From NCBI RefSeq assembly GCF_910584465.1, contig NZ_CAJUBK010000005.1:1-64000 (forward strand): DNA of 64,000 nt. Reading direction: 5' to 3'. The notes beneath the pieces were generated by a model. The model saw nothing but the letters and a program-made list of their open reading frames with translations, searched no databases and was not told the DNA's origin. Source of the stretch: an uncultured Oscillibacter sp. (GTDB lineage: Bacteria > Bacillota > Clostridia > Oscillospirales > Oscillospiraceae). This document shows, piece after piece, positions 1 to 6,901 of the stretch. Made by a program: the position numbers and the translations under genes. Within the stretch, counting starts at the first letter, position 1; each line of letters opens with the position of its first letter.

Positions 1-11
1 CCAGAGCCGCC

Positions 12-35
12 CCCTTTCCCTGGATAGGGAAAGGG
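12..35. terminator. Short inverted repeat upstream of mobC
   Basis: A perfect 9-bp inverted repeat (CCCTTTCCC at 12-20, GGGAAAGGG at 27-35) with a 6-nt loop. It could end transcription of a gene left of the window. No T-run follows, so this is weak. The rest of 1-227 shows no convincing gene. Confidence 0.3.
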
Positions 36-227
36 CGGGGGGATAGGGTCGAACCACTTCCCCCTCAAACCGCTGTCTTTCCACAGCTGATATGTGGACA
101 ATTAGCAATTTCAAAGCCTTGCTCCGCAAGGGTTTCCGGCCCTGGTTTCATAGGGGCTGGTATAGTATCATTCCCCAGGCCCGATTTATCGGAATAATGT
201 CAACATTTGAATTTATGGGAGGTATCT

Positions 228-629
228 ATGAGCAGCAAAAAATCAGTGGCTTACGGCTCCGAAAGTCAGTCAACAGTAGTTGCAGGAAAGAAACGTATTC
301 GGAGTACATCGGTTTGTGTCTGGCTGTCCCAGGATGAACAGGCAAAAATCCGGGGGCGTATGGCAGATGTGGGCATCCACAACCTTTCGGCCTATATGCG
401 GAAAATGGCTCTTAACGGCTATGTACTTCATGTTGACCTCGCTCCTGTCAAAGAAATCGTCTCCCTGCAAAGGCGGTGTGCAAATAATCTCAATCAGATA
501 GCTATCCGGGCAAATACCCAAGGAGGAGTTTACCCCAATGAAATCAAGGCCCTGCAAAAAGATTATGCGGATTTATGGGAACCGCTCTCTGAACTGTTGG
601 AGAGACTTTCGGAGATAGTGACGCTGTAA
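228..629 (+). CDS. mobC: MobC-family relaxosome accessory protein
   Basis: This 133-residue protein resembles the MobC family (PF05713), which helps a relaxase open DNA at an origin of transfer. The family's conserved stretch with NNLNQIA and the following AN is at residues 82-96, after a basic, Ser/Lys-rich N-terminus. ATG 228 is preferred to an upstream TTG at 207 because GGGAGG lies 5 nt before it. In related mobilizable elements mobC is normally followed at once by a relaxase gene. Here it is followed by an oriT-like region and then by an oppositely oriented TetR gene, so the relaxase is missing from this position. Confidence 0.85.
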   Translation: MSSKKSVAYGSESQSTVVAGKKRIRSTSVCVWLSQDEQAKIRGRMADVGIHNLSAYMRKMALNGYVLHVDLAPVKEIVSLQRRCANNLNQIAIRANTQGGVYPNEIKALQKDYADLWEPLSELLERLSEIVTL

Positions 630-671
630 GCGCATAAGGCCCAGGAGCGTTAGCGACGGGGCCGCAGACAG

Positions 672-800
672 GGGAGCTTCTGGTCACGGTGACCAGAAGC
701 TCCCGGCGGGTTTGGGGGCACCCCAACAAGCATTTTCGCAAGGCGAAAATCGCAAGTGTTATACACTTGCCCTGCTTGCCAAGAAGTGCGCTCCCTTAAA
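672..800. other. oriT-like region with three hairpins and a possible nic site
   Basis: Three perfect inverted repeats follow one another: 16-bp arms at 672-687 and 689-704 around a single G; 8-bp arms at 732-739/743-750; 8-bp arms at 752-759/763-770. They are followed by AAGTGCGCTCCC near 784-795, which resembles the RSF1010/R1162-type nic sequence (AAGTGCG before CCCT). Location just after mobC fits an origin of transfer. An SD-like GGAG near 804, with no start codon following it, may be the remains of the relaxase leader. The oriT call is inference. Confidence 0.5.
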
Positions 801-835
801 ATTGGAGAATTATATACAGACACGCCTTATTCATT

Positions 836-1381
836 TTAGGACTGTTCTGCAAAAAGTTCCTCCCGTCCCCGATACTCGCTCTTGATGATTTCAAACATTT
901 CTTCGGGTGTTTCCCTGCATCCATTTTGCAGCCACAGCTTAATAATTCTTGTAAGCCCACTTTTGAAAAATTCCATATGGTATTCGATAAAACGGTTATC
1001 AAAATGCTTTTCCGCAAGCCTGTAATCATACGCTAAAATCTTGTGTTTTTCATCATAACCTAACTTGAAATAGGTACGATAAAAAAGCTGATTTTGCTCT
1101 ATATGCCGAAACAAAATCAAATAGTTGTTAGAGTTAAATCCTTGTGTAACTTCGTCTTTGTATAACTCCGCAACCTGGGCCTCCAGCTTTTCCCGTATCG
1201 CGTCAGCCAACCCATATATGTCCACATAGTTTGCATAAAAGGTACTGCGATTTAGGTTTGCCCTCTTGCATATATCGGACACGCTGATTTGGTGCAGTTC
1301 TTTCGTTTGAAGCAGCTCCACCAAAACCTGTTCAATTTTCTGCATGGACGCTCGTTTGCGCCGATTATTTTTTGTATTCAT
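836..1381 (-). CDS. TetR/AcrR-family transcriptional regulator
   Basis: A 181-residue one-component repressor of the TetR family. The N-terminal helix-turn-helix (about residues 15-60) carries the family pattern ISVSDICKRANLNRSTFYANY; the helical remainder would be the ligand and dimer domain. The start at 1381 (MNTKNN) follows AAAGGGG and is preferred to an in-frame ATG 51 nt upstream. The gene is divergent from a three-gene membrane-protein operon, and the space between them holds an 11-bp inverted repeat, so it very likely controls that operon and itself. The inducer cannot be read from the sequence. Confidence 0.85.
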   Translation of the reverse strand: MNTKNNRRKRASMQKIEQVLVELLQTKELHQISVSDICKRANLNRSTFYANYVDIYGLADAIREKLEAQVAELYKDEVTQGFNSNNYLILFRHIEQNQLFYRTYFKLGYDEKHKILAYDYRLAEKHFDNRFIEYHMEFFKSGLTRIIKLWLQNGCRETPEEMFEIIKSEYRGREELFAEQS

Positions 1382-1417
1382 GGAAATCCCCTTTAATCCA
1401 ACATCTGTGCAAACATT

Positions 1418-1473
1418 GTTGATTGTTTTCACCTTCCGCCTTTATTATACTATTCTTGCAATAAACAATCAAC
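1418..1473. promoter_or_regulatory. TetR operator half-sites around divergent promoter
   Basis: Perfect 11-bp inverted repeat: GTTGATTGTTT at 1418-1428 and AAACAATCAAC at 1463-1473. The rightward promoter TTGTTT (1423-1428) - 17 bp - TATACT (1446-1451) lies between and partly within the arms, so a bound repressor would block it. Assignment to the adjacent TetR protein is inference from position. Confidence 0.6.
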
Positions 1474-1497
1474 TGTTGCCTTAAAGGAGGTACTCAA

Positions 1498-1869
1498 ATG
1501 AAGAAAAGCAGTTTTGTTGCAATGCTCATGGGAACAGTGAGCGGAGTGTTGTTTGCACTGGGTATGTGCATGGCGCTTATCCCGGAATGGGGAGCATTCC
1601 AGCCGGGAATTGTGTTCGGTGGCGTGGGTTTTCTGCTGGGATTGGTCACTGTAATCATTTGGCGGAAGATGGAGCATAAAGCCCCTATTCATTTTTCCGC
1701 AAAGGCAATCCTTGCGATTGTAGTCGGCGTGATTGGCGCATTGGCGCTGGGGGTTGGTATGTGCTTCTGCATGGTCTGGGATAAAATGGTGGTTGGCATC
1801 ATTATTGGGTTGGTCGGTATCGTCGTCCTGCTTTGCCTGGTTCCCCTGACAAAGGGCCTGAAAGGGTGA
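1498..1869 (+). CDS. Four-helix small membrane protein, TetR-linked
   Basis: A 123-residue hydrophobic protein with four predicted membrane spans (about residues 5-27, 36-55, 69-90 and 95-115) and short loops. I do not recognise a named family. AAAGGAGG sits 8 nt before ATG 1498. It is the first gene of a TetR-controlled operon; the next gene starts at GTG 1866, overlapping its stop. The setting suggests inducible cargo, perhaps for membrane stress or export, but nothing shows a substrate. Confidence 0.7.
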   Translation: MKKSSFVAMLMGTVSGVLFALGMCMALIPEWGAFQPGIVFGGVGFLLGLVTVIIWRKMEHKAPIHFSAKAILAIVVGVIGALALGVGMCFCMVWDKMVVGIIIGLVGIVVLLCLVPLTKGLKG

Positions 1870-2558
1870 AAGCAAAGCAAGCCGTCATTCAAAAAATCGA
1901 AGGGACGAAAATTGGAAAACGGCTTATCCAAGAACAGCGATTTAGGGCAGTATGCTCTGCTGCCATCAGTCTGCTGGTTAATATTCTGTATGCTTTTTAT
2001 CATGTGGCGCTGGGCGTAGTCAATCAATCCTTATGGTTCATAACAATGTTTGCGTACTACGTCATTTTAATCGCTATGCGCCTTTCCGCTGTTTTGTGTG
2101 AACGGAAACATAAATCTTCAGCACCCGAAGATACAGAATATTTTGTGGCAAAATTATGCGGCGGGTTGTTGGTCTTGTTAAGTTTTATTCTTGCTGGCAT
2201 TGTCTATATCAGTCTCTCGCAAAATGTCGCTGTAAAGCACCATGAGATTGTTATGATTTCGATTGCGACATACACATTCTGTAAAATCACAGCCGCAGCT
2301 ATAAAGGCCATAAAACAACGTAAGAACACCGCCCCACTTCTCACTGTTATCCGGACCATCGGATATGCGGAAGTGGCCGCATCGATTTTGACCTTGCAAC
2401 GCTCGATGCTGGTATCGTTTGGCACAATGGACAATGCGGATATTGACCTTATGAACGGTCTTACCGGATTAGCAGTATGTTTATTTATATTGCTGCTGGG
2501 GGTTTTTACAATCTTGAGGAGCAGTAAAGAAAGGATGAAAGCACATGGCACAGTCTAA
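1866..2558 (+). CDS. Polytopic membrane protein, TetR-linked
   Basis: A 230-residue protein with about six hydrophobic segments and a basic N-terminus. GTG 1866 is chosen because it overlaps the preceding TGA (GTGA coupling) and AAAGGG lies 8 nt upstream; reading from an earlier in-frame ATG at 1833 would run 36 nt into the previous gene. No catalytic motif or transporter signature is visible. The next gene begins 14 nt before this one ends, so all three are translationally coupled. Function unknown. Confidence 0.65.
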   Translation: MKAKQAVIQKIEGTKIGKRLIQEQRFRAVCSAAISLLVNILYAFYHVALGVVNQSLWFITMFAYYVILIAMRLSAVLCERKHKSSAPEDTEYFVAKLCGGLLVLLSFILAGIVYISLSQNVAVKHHEIVMISIATYTFCKITAAAIKAIKQRKNTAPLLTVIRTIGYAEVAASILTLQRSMLVSFGTMDNADIDLMNGLTGLAVCLFILLLGVFTILRSSKERMKAHGTV

Positions 2559-2796
2559 ATTCGTTAAGGCAAATGAGGAAATCGCCAAAAAAGTAGTAGG
2601 CGCATTTGAGAAAATCGAGGGTGCGGTTGTCGGCAGCTACACAAAAGTGGAAGATGCTGTCGTCGGCGGTTATACCAAGGTCGAGGACGCCTTTGTTGAC
2701 CGCTATCTGACCAGGGATGGCGAAACCGTGGAGGCGGCAAAGGCGCGGTTGAAAAAGGAACAAGAACAGAGAGAAAGCGGTGAAACCGCACAGTAA
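2545..2796 (+). CDS. Small protein with three 11-residue amphipathic repeats
   Basis: An 83-residue soluble, charged protein and the last gene of the TetR-linked operon. Residues 23-55 are three tandem 11-residue units: KIEGAVVGSYT, KVEDAVVGGYT and KVEDAFVDRYL. Eleven-residue periodicity is typical of amphipathic helices lying on membranes (apolipoproteins and synucleins use it), which would fit partners that are membrane proteins. No other domain is visible. The C-terminal 25 residues are strongly charged. Confidence 0.7.
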   Translation: MAQSKFVKANEEIAKKVVGAFEKIEGAVVGSYTKVEDAVVGGYTKVEDAFVDRYLTRDGETVEAAKARLKKEQEQRESGETAQ

Positions 2797-2825
2797 TATT
2801 TCTGCATACTGACACTATCTGCCGC

Positions 2826-3000
2826 ACGACGGCAAAAGAAAAAAAGCCGTCGTACAAGCAGCGTATTGTCACGCCCGGAGCGGCGGCTTTGAGAAATCAG
2901 AGCCGCCGTTTTGTGTTTAGGCGGCATATAGGGGGAAGCCGTCATGCGATTGCGAGTAAATAGGCACTTGTCAAAAAAAGCCCTCCCCCTCTGACGGGTA
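2826..3000 (+). other. Structured non-coding element A, upstream of sigma-like gene
   Basis: This gap (2797-3183) holds a folded element. Stem 1 is ACGACGGC/GCCGTCGT (2826-2833/2846-2853) closed by a purine loop AAAAGAAAAAAA. Stem 2 is CGGCGGCT/AGCCGCCG (2881-2888/2901-2908). A third GGCGGC..GCCGTC pairing follows at about 2920-2942, then TTGTCAAAAAAA (2969-2980) and a C/G-rich tail. Element B at 11642-11862 has the same parts in the same order with different stem sequences. It may be a leader RNA or a DNA structure of the mobile element; no ORF in it looks real. Confidence 0.55.
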
Positions 3001-3133
3001 GCCCTATCCCTAACTGCGAAAATTGTAATAACCTGTCGCCCCGGCACGTCCGTATAGCCTTGCGCTATGCGGGCGTTTTTGTATCCCGGCCCTTCTGGTC
3101 ACCGTGTCCAGAGGCCCGCTGCCGCTCCCCACC

Positions 3134-3177
3134 CCTCCATTTCGATCTGTCCCTTTCCGCCAACATCGAAATGGAGG
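3134..3177 (+). promoter_or_regulatory. Hairpin sequestering the ribosome site of the sigma-like gene
   Basis: Perfect 13-bp inverted repeat, CCTCCATTTCGAT (3134-3146) with ATCGAAATGGAGG (3165-3177), loop 18 nt. The right arm contains the GGAGG that serves ATG 3184, so folding would hide the ribosome binding site. This suggests translational control, or a dual DNA site. Confidence 0.5.
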
Positions 3178-3183
3178 TTACTT

Positions 3184-3606
3184 ATGACAACCATCAAATT
3201 AAACCGCTACTATCCCCACCTGACCGAAAATATCACCCTGGAAGTCTCCAACGAAATCGCCGTCGTTCTCTCCACCGGGGGCCGTCAGTGTGACAGCTAC
3301 AAACGCCGCAAGCGGGAGCATAATGAGTGCTCCCTGGACATTGACCCCGGCTTTGAGCCGGATGTGATGTTCCCGCCTTTGACCCCGGAGGAAATCATTC
3401 TGGACGGGGAAAACCGCTCCATCCTCTACGCTGCCCTTGACCAGCTCCCGCCCATCCAGGCCCGGAGAGTGTACGCCCACTACATTCTGGGCAAGAAAAA
3501 GTCCGAGATTGCCAGGGCTGAAAATGTGGTGGAAAGCTCTATTTGCAGCAGTATTCGCCGGGGCTTGAAAAATCTCTGTGAAATTTTGAAAAATTTTTAC
3601 AGGTAG
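3184..3606 (+). CDS. Sigma-70-like regulator of a mobile element
   Basis: A 140-residue protein of the sigma-factor-like type common in Firmicutes conjugative and mobilizable elements (compare Tn916 Orf7). The C-terminal half (about residues 85-135) has a region-4-like helix-turn-helix: LDQLPPIQARRVYAHYILGK then KSEIARAENVVESSICSSIRRG. The N-terminal half has no obvious promoter-melting region, so it may act as an activator rather than a true sigma factor. ATG 3184 has GGAGG 6 nt upstream, inside a 13-bp hairpin. It lies between structured element A and recombinase 1. Confidence 0.75.
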   Translation: MTTIKLNRYYPHLTENITLEVSNEIAVVLSTGGRQCDSYKRRKREHNECSLDIDPGFEPDVMFPPLTPEEIILDGENRSILYAALDQLPPIQARRVYAHYILGKKKSEIARAENVVESSICSSIRRGLKNLCEILKNFYR

Positions 3607-4024
3607 GGAGCAACAAACGGCCCTTTTCCCGCCTGATAGGTAAGGAGGCTTATACACTGAGGACAACTGAATACACAGTATTCCAGGCACAAAACCCGTG
3701 TGATGAGCGACGAAAGGCGCGCCGCCAGGACAGCCCGCTTGAGGAGGTGGAGGAAGCGGGCCGAGCGATCAACGCAAGCCTTTGACCCGGCCTTGGCAAG
3801 CCGGGCGCGACGACAGCGCGGGAGATAATGAAACTTGCTCACGCCCTCCCATGGACTTGCGGGGGAGCTTCGCAGTTCTGCGGAGTTATGACAGCCGGAG
3901 CCGCCGGCGGCCTGGGGTGCTCCCCTGTGCCGGGGCGCGTGGCAAATACGGCGCAATTATAGATCGAAATGGAGTTATCCTCGCTGGGCTTCTGGTCACC
4001 GTGACCAGAGGTGGGGCAAGGTTG
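3607..4024. other. Intergenic stretch of the mobile element
   Basis: No convincing gene. A 41-codon arginine-rich frame (3703-3828) lacks a clear ribosome site and I do not call it. At 3991-4009 there is a perfect palindrome TCTGGTCAC-C-GTGACCAGA that recurs at 681-695 and, with one mismatch, at 3094-3112. ATCGAAATGGAG at 3963-3974 repeats the right arm of the hairpin at 3165-3177, so this area shares pieces with the sigma-gene leader. Confidence 0.5.
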
Positions 4025-4054
4025 AAAGACAGCACTTTTCCGGGTGCTGTCTTT
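4025..4054 (+). terminator. Rho-independent-type terminator before recombinase 1
   Basis: An 11-bp stem AAAGACAGCAC/GTGCTGTCTTT (4025-4035/4044-4054) with an 8-nt loop, ending in T residues. It separates upstream transcription from the recombinase promoter. Confidence 0.6.
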
Positions 4055-4072
4055 CTGCGTTTTCCCACATCC

Positions 4073-4101
4073 TTGTGCCTTGGGGCTGTCTTTGGTATAA
4101 T
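4073..4101 (+). promoter_or_regulatory. Promoter of recombinase 1
   Basis: TTGTGC (4073-4078), 17 bp, TATAAT (4096-4101), about 50 nt before ATG 4151. Consensus -10 for the housekeeping sigma factor. Confidence 0.65.
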
Positions 4102-4150
4102 ATACTTGTAAAGGTTGACAGCTCCATTTCCCGACAGGAAAGGAGCTATC

Positions 4151-5656
4151 ATGGAAAACCGTATCGACGCTATCTACGCCAGACAGTCCGTAGACCGCAA
4201 GGACAGTATCAGCATTGAAAGTCAAATCGAGTTTTGCAAATATGAGTTAAGGGGTGGGAACCACAAGGATTATCAAGATAAGGGCTACTCCGGGAAGAAT
4301 ACGGACAGGCCAAAATTCCAGGAGCTTTTAGCTGACATCAGGCAGGGTTTAATCCGCCGGGTGGTGGTTTACAAGTTGGACCGTATCAGCCGCTCCATTC
4401 TGGACTTCGCCACCATGATGGAGCTATTTCAGGAGTACAACGTGGAGTTCGTTTCCTCTACGGAAAAGTTTGATACCTCCACGCCCATGGGCCGGGCTAT
4501 GCTAAACATCTGCATCGTGTTTGCCCAACTGGAGCGCGAGACAATCCAGAAGCGGGTGACGGACGCCTACTACTCCCGGTGTCAAAGGGGCTTCCACATG
4601 AGCGGCACGGCCCCGTTCGGCTTTAAGCTGGAACCTACCACCCTCCAGGGCATACGTACAAAAATGATGGTCCCAGACCCCGACACGGCAAACATCGCCC
4701 GGTTGATGTTCGAGATGTATGCCGAACCGTCCATGTCATTCGGAGATATTGCCCGGTACTTTGCGGAAAACAATATCCTGATTTACAGCAAGGAGTTGAA
4801 ACGGGGCTTTATCTCCCAACTGCTCCGCAATCCGATTTACGCCCAGGCTGACTTGGAACTGTACGAGTTTTTCAAGGGCCAGGGTGCGGTGGTAGTCAAT
4901 GACGCGGCGGACTTCGCCGGGACAAATGGCTGCTATCTCTACCAGGGCCGGGACGTGCAGGAGCGAAAAAACAAGGACCTGCGCGGGCAAATCCTTGTGC
5001 TGGCCCCCAGCGAGGGCATTGTCCCCGCTGATACCTGGCTGCGGTGCAGGAAAAAGCTGCTGGCAAATATCACATTCCAGGGCGGGCGCAAGGCTCGGAA
5101 TACCTGGCTGGCCGGAAAAATCAAGTGTGGGCGGTGCGGGTATGCCCTTATGAGCGTAGGCAATCCGGCAGGAACGCAGTATCTTCGTTGCTCAAAGCGG
5201 GCCGACAACAAAAGCTGTGAGGGCTGCGGGACGCTTCGGACAGCGGAGTTTGAACAATTCGTCTATGGAGAAATGGTAAAAAAGCTCTCCGAATTTCAAA
5301 CCCTGACCGCCAGGGCAACGACAGTCAACCCTAAGCTGACCGCCTTGAATGTGGAATTGGCCCAGGTGGAGGATGAAATCGAAAAACTGCTGAATACCCT
5401 GACCGGGGCTAATGCAGTTCTGCTGTCCTATGCCAACGGAAAAATTGAGGAACTGGACGCCAACCGGCAACGGCTTATCAAGGAAATTGCAGCACTGAAC
5501 GCTGAAACGATTTCCCCGCAGAAAGTTGAGTTTCTGTCTGCCCACCTGGACAACTGGGACACGATTGATTTTGACGACCGCCGCCGGGTGACTGACATTA
5601 TTTTGTCCCAGGTTCAGGCCACCAGCGACCGTGTTTCCTTTGAGTGGAAAATCTGA
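4151..5656 (+). CDS. Large serine recombinase (recombinase 1)
   Basis: A 501-residue site-specific recombinase of the large serine family, which integrates and excises mobile elements through short att sites. The N-terminal resolvase domain (about 1-150) begins IDAIYARQSVD with the catalytic serine at residue 13 and includes YKLDRISRS. A Recombinase domain follows (about 160-270), then a zinc ribbon (CGRCGYALM ... RCSKRADNKSCEGCG) and a C-terminal coiled coil. ATG 4151 is chosen after AGGAAAGGAG; the frame is open from TTG 4115 but that has no ribosome site. It ends module 1; an AT-rich tract follows that may hold an att site. Confidence 0.9.
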   Translation: MENRIDAIYARQSVDRKDSISIESQIEFCKYELRGGNHKDYQDKGYSGKNTDRPKFQELLADIRQGLIRRVVVYKLDRISRSILDFATMMELFQEYNVEFVSSTEKFDTSTPMGRAMLNICIVFAQLERETIQKRVTDAYYSRCQRGFHMSGTAPFGFKLEPTTLQGIRTKMMVPDPDTANIARLMFEMYAEPSMSFGDIARYFAENNILIYSKELKRGFISQLLRNPIYAQADLELYEFFKGQGAVVVNDAADFAGTNGCYLYQGRDVQERKNKDLRGQILVLAPSEGIVPADTWLRCRKKLLANITFQGGRKARNTWLAGKIKCGRCGYALMSVGNPAGTQYLRCSKRADNKSCEGCGTLRTAEFEQFVYGEMVKKLSEFQTLTARATTVNPKLTALNVELAQVEDEIEKLLNTLTGANAVLLSYANGKIEELDANRQRLIKEIAALNAETISPQKVEFLSAHLDNWDTIDFDDRRRVTDIILSQVQATSDRVSFEWKI

Positions 5657-5947
5657 ACATTTTTGCAATTCGAGCCTTATGCAACGGCTTGTGTGCCCTT
5701 GTTAAGCGTTGCTAATATTTTCCATTAGCTAAAAACATTTGATAATCTCTTCTTTGTATCAATATTCTACCAGTATAATCATATTTTTTCAATATAAATC
5801 GTTCAAATCAGAAATATTTTCTAATTTTCAGGTCCGACATAGTTTGTAGAATATTTAAAATACCATTTCAATTTGGCTATCGTCTTCTTTGCTAAAGTAA
5901 AATATAAGCAACCTGTGAAAAATAGTTCCCCTTATTCCATATGATAC
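5657..5947. other. AT-rich tract after recombinase 1
   Basis: About 290 nt of markedly AT-rich DNA without an ORF, in a setting that is otherwise GC-rich. Its place just after a serine recombinase suggests an attachment-site region or the edge of an inserted element. No exact repeat pair was found to prove it. Confidence 0.4.
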
Positions 5948-6049
5948 GCCAGCAGGCCCCGCCAGTCAAGGCCGGCGATTGCTAACGCAATCGCCGCGAG
6001 CGCCCAGTCTGCGGACTGGGCGGACCTTGACAGCCAGTGCCCGCTGGCG
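5948..6049 (+). other. Cloverleaf-like nested inverted repeats
   Basis: Four stems nest in 102 nt. The outer is CGCCAGC/GCTGGCG (5948-5954/6043-6049). The inner is GTCAAGG/CCTTGAC (5965-5971/6025-6031). Enclosed are two 9-bp hairpins with 4-nt loops, GGCGATTGC..GCAATCGCC (5974-5995) and CGCCCAGTC..GACTGGGCG (6001-6022). All arms are perfect. It could be a structured RNA, a recombination site or a replication/transfer structure; I know no family that it matches. Confidence 0.55.
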
Positions 6050-6127
6050 GTTTTGGTAGTCAAGGGGAACATTCCCTCAAAGTCGGCTAAAGCCGCCTTT
6101 GGGTACTGGTAGGGCAGCTACGCAAAA

Positions 6128-6150
6128 TAAATCCCACGGTGAGACGCAAA
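6128..6150 (+). repeat. 23-bp cassette-border repeat, copy 1
   Basis: Begins TAAATCCCAC and ends GAGACGCAAA. Copies 2 and 3 are at 11614-11636 and 12800-12822, each differing at 2-3 positions in the middle. Copy 1 lies just before the promoter of the two-component operon and copy 2 starts 5 nt after that cassette's last stop codon. Confidence 0.75.
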
Positions 6151-6174
6151 TCCTCCTCTGTGTCTCCCGCAGAC

Positions 6175-6203
6175 TTGAATTGCTGCAACATAGGGACTAT
6201 AAT
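6175..6203 (+). promoter_or_regulatory. Promoter of the two-component/ABC cassette
   Basis: TTGAAT (6175-6180), 17 bp, TATAAT (6198-6203), 29 nt before ATG 6233, which has GGGAGGTGA upstream. Confidence 0.65.
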
Positions 6204-6232
6204 ACAGCCATATTCACCTGGGAGGTGACTTT

Positions 6233-6901
6233 ATGGCGAATATTCTGATTGTCGAAGATGAAAAGGCCATGCAGAACATCATCGCGGACTATATGCGGAA
6301 GGGCGGCCACACCTGCTTTACCGCCGACGACGGCATAGATGCCCTTGTCACGCTGAAAAATCATCCTATGGATTTGATGATCCTGGATGTGATGATGCCC
6401 CATCTGGACGGTTTCTCCGTCTGCAAGATGGCGCGGGAAATGAGCGATATGCCCATTATCATGCTCACCGCCAAAAGTGCGGAGGATGACAAGCTGAAAG
6501 GCTATGATTACGGCGCGGACGACTACATGACAAAGCCATTCAGCCCCAAGGTACTGCTGGCCAAGGCGAACGCCCTCCTGCGCCGTTCCTCCCCCGCTTC
6601 CGCCGGAGCAATCACCGCCGGGAAGATTATGCTCCACCCCAACGCACACAAGGTCTATCTGGACGGTCAGGAGATCACTTTGACCCACAAGGAGTATGAA
6701 TTGCTCGCCTTTCTGATGGCAAACCCTGGGCAGATATTCGATCGGGAGCAGCTTTTGAACCGTGTTTGGGGCTATGATTTCGAGGGAACGACCCGAACCG
6801 TGGACACCCACATCAAGACCCTGCGGCAAAAGCTGGGGGGCGAGGGCAGGCATATCGTCACGCTGATCCGCTCCGGCTATAAATTCGAGGTGGCGGTATG
6901 A
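6233..6901 (+). CDS. OmpR/PhoB-family response regulator
   Basis: A 222-residue response regulator: receiver domain (1-115) with acidic pair E8/D9, phosphoacceptor D52 (LMILDVMMP) and switch lysine in TKPF, then a winged-helix DNA-binding domain (about 125-220) with LTHKEYELLAFLM and TRTVDTHIKTLRQKL. The histidine kinase gene starts inside its stop codon (ATGA overlap). The pair heads a cassette that also encodes an XRE regulator and an ABC exporter, a layout typical of cell-envelope-stress or antimicrobial-peptide sensing. The target promoters are not shown directly. Confidence 0.92.
   Translation: MANILIVEDEKAMQNIIADYMRKGGHTCFTADDGIDALVTLKNHPMDLMILDVMMPHLDGFSVCKMAREMSDMPIIMLTAKSAEDDKLKGYDYGADDYMTKPFSPKVLLAKANALLRRSSPASAGAITAGKIMLHPNAHKVYLDGQEITLTHKEYELLAFLMANPGQIFDREQLLNRVWGYDFEGTTRTVDTHIKTLRQKLGGEGRHIVTLIRSGYKFEVAV

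Noticed and set aside
92..337. A possible small gene overlapping mobC
   Set aside because: It overlaps mobC in another frame, has no ribosome site and no recognised similarity.
2703..3047. Minus-strand frame over structured element A, with a loosely similar one over element B
   Set aside because: The limited likeness of the two translations follows from the shared stems and poly-purine loops. No ribosome site is present.
3703..3828. A 41-codon arginine-rich frame
   Set aside because: It has no convincing ribosome site and its composition fits non-coding GC-rich DNA. It is recorded only as part of the gap.
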